9,461 bases of DNA from an uncultured Sphingomonas sp. Lineage in GTDB: Bacteria > Pseudomonadota > Alphaproteobacteria > Sphingomonadales > Sphingomonadaceae. The DNA is taken from contig CAMPIY010000051.1 of NCBI GenBank assembly GCA_946886645.1, positions 1 through 9,461 of the forward strand, in the 5' to 3' direction. The position numbers were made by a program, and so were the translations under genes. The notes below the pieces were generated by a model. That model saw nothing but the letters and a program-made list of their open reading frames with translations, ran no database searches and was not told the DNA's origin. Shown piece after piece: positions 7,106 through 9,461 of the stretch; within the stretch, counting starts at the first letter, position 1, and each line of letters starts with the position of its first letter.

Positions 7106-7138
7106 TTATTAAAGGCGGTTGACCGCCTGGATTATTAA
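7106..7138. promoter_or_regulatory. Palindrome flanked by direct repeats upstream of the Crp/Fnr gene
   Basis: A perfect 16-bp palindrome with a 2-bp centre, AGGCGGT-TG-ACCGCCT (7113-7128), is bracketed by two copies of TTATTAA (7106-7112 and 7132-7138). It lies between the HIT stop (7097) and the regulator start (7189), in an island clearly richer in A and T than its surroundings. As RNA it could form a 6-bp GC stem with a TTGA loop, but no T-run follows on the + strand, so a factor-independent terminator for the HIT gene is weakly supported. An operator or promoter for the downstream gene, possibly autoregulatory, is the preferred reading. The palindrome does not match the TTGAT-N4-ATCAA Fnr box or the TGTGA-N6-TCACA Crp box. 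Confidence 0.45.
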
Positions 7139-7188
7139 GCTTGCGCAGCAGCAATGCCCGGCGCATTTCGTGTGGCGGGGAGATGACA

Positions 7189-7905
7189 ATGACGATTCGA
7201 CGGGTACGCCCGACGGCGGATACCGTTGTGAGCCTGCGTGATCGGCTTACGCACGCCGGCCTTGAAGAGCGGCTCGCCAATGTCCTGGTCGAGATGCCGC
7301 ACAAGACCGTGCAGGTCGAACCGCGCCGTCCCTTCCGCGAACCCGGCGTTGCCCGCGATGAAGTCATGTTCGTCCGCTCCGGCCTCCTGTCCAAGTTCAA
7401 GACCGACGGCAGCGGCCGGCGGCAAATCGTCGCTCTGAGATTTCCGGGCGACGGAATCCTGCCGCGCGAAGGAAGCGCGGAATATGGCATCCAGGCGATC
7501 GTCAAAAGCGAAGTGATGATCGGCAAGGCCGAGGATTTCGACCCGATCGTCGAAGCCAATCCGGAGCTGGCGCGCTTCTTCTGGAAGCTGATCCAGCGGC
7601 ACAATTCGATCGGCTACGAATGGCTGGTCAACACCGGCCGCCGCGATTCCACCGCCCGCGTCGCGCATTTGCTTTGCGAAACCGCGGAACGGAGCGGGAT
7701 TGACGCGTCCAAGGACGGAATGGTCAATCCCTTCACCCAGCAGCAGATCGCCGACATTACCGGCCAAACGTCGGTCAACGTCAATCGCGTCTTCGCGGAC
7801 CTGGAGCGCCAAGGACTGATCAAGCGCCGCGGACGCGAGATCATCTTCAGCGATTGGAATGAATTGCGCCGTGTGGCGAGCTTCCAGCCGGGATATTTGC
7901 AGTAG
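7189..7905 (+). CDS. Crp/Fnr-family transcriptional regulator
   Basis: 238-residue regulator with an N-terminal cyclic-nucleotide-binding-like beta barrel (about 25-120), a long dimerisation helix (about 125-145) and a C-terminal Crp-type winged helix-turn-helix (about 150-230). The motif RRDSTARVAHLLCE (151-164) and the HTH FTQQQIADITGQTSVNVNRVFADLERQGLI (182-211) are typical of alphaproteobacterial Crp/Fnr proteins. The only cysteine is C163, so no Fnr-type iron-sulfur cluster can form. The region that binds cAMP in Crp (GEL...RSA) is replaced by PGDGILPREGSAEYG, so cAMP binding is unlikely. Of the Crp DNA-contact residues R180, E181 and R185, only the last is conserved (here S195, V196, R200). 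The start at 7189 is chosen because GGGGAG (7177-7182) sits 6 nt upstream; ATG 7183 abuts that element and TTG 7141 lacks one. The signal and targets are unknown. Confidence 0.9.
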   Translation: MTIRRVRPTADTVVSLRDRLTHAGLEERLANVLVEMPHKTVQVEPRRPFREPGVARDEVMFVRSGLLSKFKTDGSGRRQIVALRFPGDGILPREGSAEYGIQAIVKSEVMIGKAEDFDPIVEANPELARFFWKLIQRHNSIGYEWLVNTGRRDSTARVAHLLCETAERSGIDASKDGMVNPFTQQQIADITGQTSVNVNRVFADLERQGLIKRRGREIIFSDWNELRRVASFQPGYLQ

Positions 7906-7913
7906 CGCTCAGC

Positions 7914-7999
7914 CCGCCTTCGCCAAGGCTTCGGCGCGCAGCCTTCGCCCCCTCAGTCGTGGCATGGTTCACCAGCCGAAGCCCCTAGGGGCGAAGGCT
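7914..7999. repeat. Cluster of nested inverted repeats (REP-like) between convergent genes
   Basis: This segment fills the space between the regulator stop (7905) and the 3' end of tRNA-Val. It contains variants of one GCCTTCGCC-type word: GCCTTCGCC (7916-7924), GGCTTCGGC (7927-7935), AGCCTTCGCCCC (7940-7951), GCCGAAGCC (7975-7983) and GGGGCGAAGGCT (7988-7999). The first pairs with part of the last (9 bp) around the second/fourth pair (9 bp), giving a long interrupted stem. Alternatively the third pairs with the last over 12 perfect bp. A separate perfect palindrome GCCCCTAGGGGC spans 7981-7992. No coding frame or T-run terminator is apparent. It resembles an extragenic palindromic repeat and may also end or protect the two converging transcripts. 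Confidence 0.7.
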
Positions 8000-8073
8000 G
8001 GTGGGCGCGACAGGGATTGAACCTGTGACCCCACCCGTGTGAAGGGTGTGCTCTACCGCTGAGCTACGCGCCC
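7999..8073 (-). tRNA. tRNA-Val (anticodon CAC), with encoded CCA
   Basis: A cloverleaf reads on the - strand from 8073. The acceptor stem GGGCGCG (8073-8067) pairs with CGCGCCC (8009-8003). The D arm is GCTC-AGCGGTA-GAGC, the anticodon stem CACCC/GGGTG encloses loop TTCACAC with anticodon CAC, which reads the valine codon GUG, and the T arm is ACAGG-TTCAATC-CCTGT. The discriminator is A (8002) and CCA is encoded at 8001-7999. Its last base coincides with the outer edge of the inverted-repeat cluster. It lies 61 bp downstream of the hup stop codon on the same strand and may be cotranscribed with it or use its own promoter. Confidence 0.97.
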
Positions 8074-8080
8074 ATGCCTT

Positions 8081-8113
8081 GGGTCGGGCGCAATTAGGCG
8101 AGCGCGCCGACCC
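8081..8113 (-). terminator. GC-rich hairpin after the HU gene
   Basis: GGGTCGG (8081-8087) pairs with CCGACCC (8107-8113). The stem continues by three more GC pairs after a single bulged G (8088), leaving a loop of about 12 nt that contains AATTAG. It begins 21 bp beyond the hup stop and ends 7 bp before tRNA-Val. It lacks a T-run, so it is not a classical factor-independent terminator; it may instead be a transcript-end stabiliser or a processing site that frees the tRNA from a hup-tRNA transcript. The loop also holds CCTAAT, a weak -10-like hexamer, 15 nt after TGGACA (8119-8114), so a tRNA promoter here is a competing reading. Confidence 0.35.
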
Positions 8114-8134
8114 TGTCCAGCCTTGCGAAAGTCC

Positions 8135-8407
8135 TTATTGAACCGCGTCCTTGAGCACCTTGCCCGGGCGGAATTTCGGCTGGGACGTCGCCTTGATCTG
8201 CATCGGCTCGCCGGTGCGCGGATTACGCCCGGTCGACGCCTTGCGCCGAGTCACCGAGAAATTGCCGAAGCCGACAAGACGAACTTCATCGCCACGCTTC
8301 AGCGTCGAAGTAATGACCTCGAGCATCGTCTCGACAGCCCGGCTGGCGTCATTGCGCGAAAGTCCGGCGCGGTCGGCGACATGGCCGATGAGTTCCTGCT
8401 TGTTCAT
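8135..8407 (-). CDS. hupB: HU-family DNA-binding protein
   Basis: 90-residue histone-like nucleoid protein, the standard length for HU. It forms dimers that bend DNA through beta-arms. The sequence shows the N-terminal helices (MNKQELIGHVADRAGLSRNDASRAVETML), the HU/IHF signature GFGNFSVTRRKASTGRNPRTG (46-66) and the intercalating proline P63 at the arm tip, followed by KFRPGKVLKDAV at the C terminus. RNP and the 90-residue length favour HU over IHF. The ATG at 8407 has GGGAG about 9 nt upstream; an earlier in-frame ATG at 8449 would add a non-HU leader of 14 residues. It lies directly downstream of lon, the hupB position in many proteobacteria. The symbol is assigned on that context; it could equally be annotated hup. 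Confidence 0.95.
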   Translation of the reverse strand: MNKQELIGHVADRAGLSRNDASRAVETMLEVITSTLKRGDEVRLVGFGNFSVTRRKASTGRNPRTGEPMQIKATSQPKFRPGKVLKDAVQ

Positions 8408-8457
8408 GCTTTTATGCTCCCGGATGGCCGCCGCGTGACTCGCGGTCATTTAGAAAC

Positions 8458-8498
8458 AGCCCTTTAAAGCCAATTTTTGGTCATCAAGTCAAAGGGCT
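8458..8498 (-). terminator. Inverted repeat after lon overlapping the hup promoter
   Basis: AGCCCTTT (8458-8465) and AAAGGGCT (8491-8498) form perfect 8-bp arms around a 25-nt loop, starting within the lon stop codon. On the lon transcript the hairpin is followed by GTTTCT, only a weak T-run, so termination would be partial. The arms overlap both hexamers of the proposed hup promoter. A large loop makes this a modest terminator candidate. Confidence 0.35.
8463..8492 (-). promoter_or_regulatory. Putative sigma-70-type promoter for the HU gene
   Basis: On the - strand a -35-like TTGACT (8492-8487, five of six consensus bases) is followed, after 18 nt, by TTTAAA (8468-8463, four of six). This would start transcription near 8456, leaving an untranslated leader of about 50 nt before the hup ATG. 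The 90-bp gap between lon and hup is noticeably AT-richer than the genes, as expected for a promoter. The prediction comes from hexamer matching only. Confidence 0.45.
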
Positions 8499-9461
8499 TA
8501 GTGACGAACGGCCGTCCCTTCCCCACCAACGACTGGATGAACGATGGGATCGGTGGCCTGTTCGTCGGCCTCCGTCCACTCGATCGGGCTGATCGGCTGG
8601 GCGAGCGCACGGGCCAGCACCTCGTCGACGTGGGCGACAGGGATGATCTCCAGCGCTTCCTTCACGGACGCCGGGATTTCCGCCAGATCCTTCTCGTTTT
8701 CGGCCGGGATCAGAACGGTCTGAATCCCGCCGCGTAGGGCCGCCAGCAGCTTCTCCTTGAGCCCGCCGATCGGAAGCACCCTGCCCCTGAGCGTGACTTC
8801 GCCCGTCATGGCGATGTCTCGGCGCACCGGAATGGCGGTCAGGGTTGAAATCATCGCCGTCACCATGCCGATGCCCGCCGAGGGACCGTCCTTCGGGACC
8901 GCGCCCTCGGGCAAGTGGACGTGGATGTCTTTCTTGGCGAAGATCGAAGGCTTCACGCCATAGCTTGGCGAGCGGGCCTTCACGAAGCTCATCGCGGTGG
9001 CGATGGATTCGGTCATGACCTCGCCGAGCTTGCCGGTCGTCTTGATCTGACCCTTGCCTGGGACGGTGACCGCCTCGATCGTCAGCAGCTCACCGCCCAC
9101 CTCGGTCCAGGCGAGCCCGGTGACCGCGCCAATCTGGTCCTCTTCCTCGCCGACGCCGTAGCGGAACCGGCGAACGCCAAGGAATTCATCAGTGTTTTCG
9201 GGGGTTAGCGAGACTTTCTCTGTCTTGCCCTCAAGAATCTGACGAAGCGACTTGCGGGCCACCTTGGCCAGTTCGCGCTCCAGCGTGCGGACGCCCGCCT
9301 CACGCGTATAATGGCGGATCATCGAACGAAGGCCTTCGTCGGTGAACTCCAGCTCGCCGTCCTTCAAGCCGTGCGCCTCGATCTGCTTGGGGATCAGGTG
9401 GCGCTTGGCGATCTCGACCTTCTCGTCCTCGGTGTAGCCCTCGAGGCGGATGATCTCCATC
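8498..9461 (-). CDS. lon: ATP-dependent protease La (Lon), C-terminal part (5' end outside window)
   Basis: C-terminal 320 residues of the cytoplasmic AAA+ serine protease Lon, which degrades misfolded and selected regulatory proteins; the family is about 800 residues, so the N domain and most of the ATPase domain lie beyond the right edge. The visible part starts at [14 protein letters not shown], in the ATPase domain. It continues with the sensor-2 arginine region [18 protein letters not shown] (53-70) and the LonP domain: [16 protein letters not shown] (115-130), the catalytic serine S194 in [11 protein letters not shown] (189-199) and the catalytic lysine K237 in [16 protein letters not shown] (230-245). 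The Ser-Lys spacing of 43 equals that of E. coli S679/K722. The ATG at 9460 is internal, not the start. The acidic tail ([11 protein letters not shown]...) is variable in the family. The stop is TAA at 8500-8498. Confidence 0.98.
   Translation of the reverse strand, partial: MEIIRLEGYTEDEKVEIAKRHLIPKQIEAHGLKDGELEFTDEGLRSMIRHYTREAGVRTLERELAKVARKSLRQILEGKTEKVSLTPENTDEFLGVRRFRYGVGEEEDQIGAVTGLAWTEVGGELLTIEAVTVPGKGQIKTTGKLGEVMTESIATAMSFVKARSPSYGVKPSIFAKKDIHVHLPEGAVPKDGPSAGIGMVTAMISTLTAIPVRRDIAMTGEVTLRGRVLPIGGLKEKLLAALRGGIQTVLIPAENEKDLAEIPASVKEALEIIPVAHVDEVLARALAQPISPIEWTEADEQATDPIVHPVVGGEGTAVRH

Noticed and set aside
6819..7812. Open - strand frames opposite the HIT and Crp/Fnr genes (6819-7604 and 7135-7812)
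   Set aside because: They span two well-supported + strand genes and the gap between them, and show no domain or plausible start.
1..9461. Mobile elements, CRISPR arrays, toxin-antitoxin pairs, phage genes or a novel defence-type cluster
   Set aside because: All longer coding frames with real motifs are housekeeping or regulatory genes. No transposase, integrase, regular repeat-spacer pattern or target-site duplication around a module was seen.

Overview
The window is a GC-rich, gene-dense stretch of an alphaproteobacterial chromosome, most likely Sphingomonadales. The sequence basis is the split cytochrome c maturation cluster ccmCDEFGHI with a short free-standing CcmI, the lon-hup order, and the style of the protein sequences. 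A tRNA-His that still encodes G-1 and C73 also fits, because several other alphaproteobacterial orders have lost G-1. The genus assignment is inference; no database search was possible.

Layout from left to right. (1) The 3' two-thirds of an alanine dehydrogenase gene (ald, + strand) enters from the left edge and converges, with a 16-bp overlap, on the last ccm gene. (2) From 678 to 5396 the - strand carries seven cytochrome c maturation genes, transcribed in the order ccmC-ccmD-ccmE-ccmF-ccmG-ccmH-ccmI. Every junction overlaps by 1 or 4 bases, which indicates one translationally coupled operon. (3) Upstream of it on the same strand, 44 bp away, is a Leu/Glu/Phe/Val-type amino-acid dehydrogenase gene, preceded by a tRNA-His(GUG) gene. 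(4) Divergent from the tRNA, on the + strand, lie a HIT-family protein gene and a Crp/Fnr-family regulator gene, with an unusual palindrome flanked by direct repeats between them. (5) A repeat-rich convergent intergenic segment separates the regulator gene from a second - strand group: lon (truncated by the right edge), an HU-type nucleoid protein gene, and tRNA-Val(CAC).

How it works together. CcmC, CcmD and CcmE load heme onto the CcmE chaperone. CcmF, CcmH and CcmI form the heme ligation module. CcmG, with CcmH, supplies reductant to the CXXCH cysteines of apocytochromes. CcmA and CcmB, the ABC transporter that releases holo-CcmE, are not in this window and must be encoded elsewhere if the pathway is complete. 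Two NAD-dependent amino-acid dehydrogenases flank the ccm genes on either side. Lon and HU are housekeeping neighbours in many proteobacteria.

I found no mobile element, CRISPR array, phage gene or obviously new multi-gene system. The items most worth a second look are non-coding: the composite palindrome before the Crp/Fnr gene, the nested inverted-repeat cluster abutting tRNA-Val, and the promoter/hairpin overlap between lon and hup. The Crp/Fnr protein itself also lacks the usual ligand and DNA-recognition signatures.
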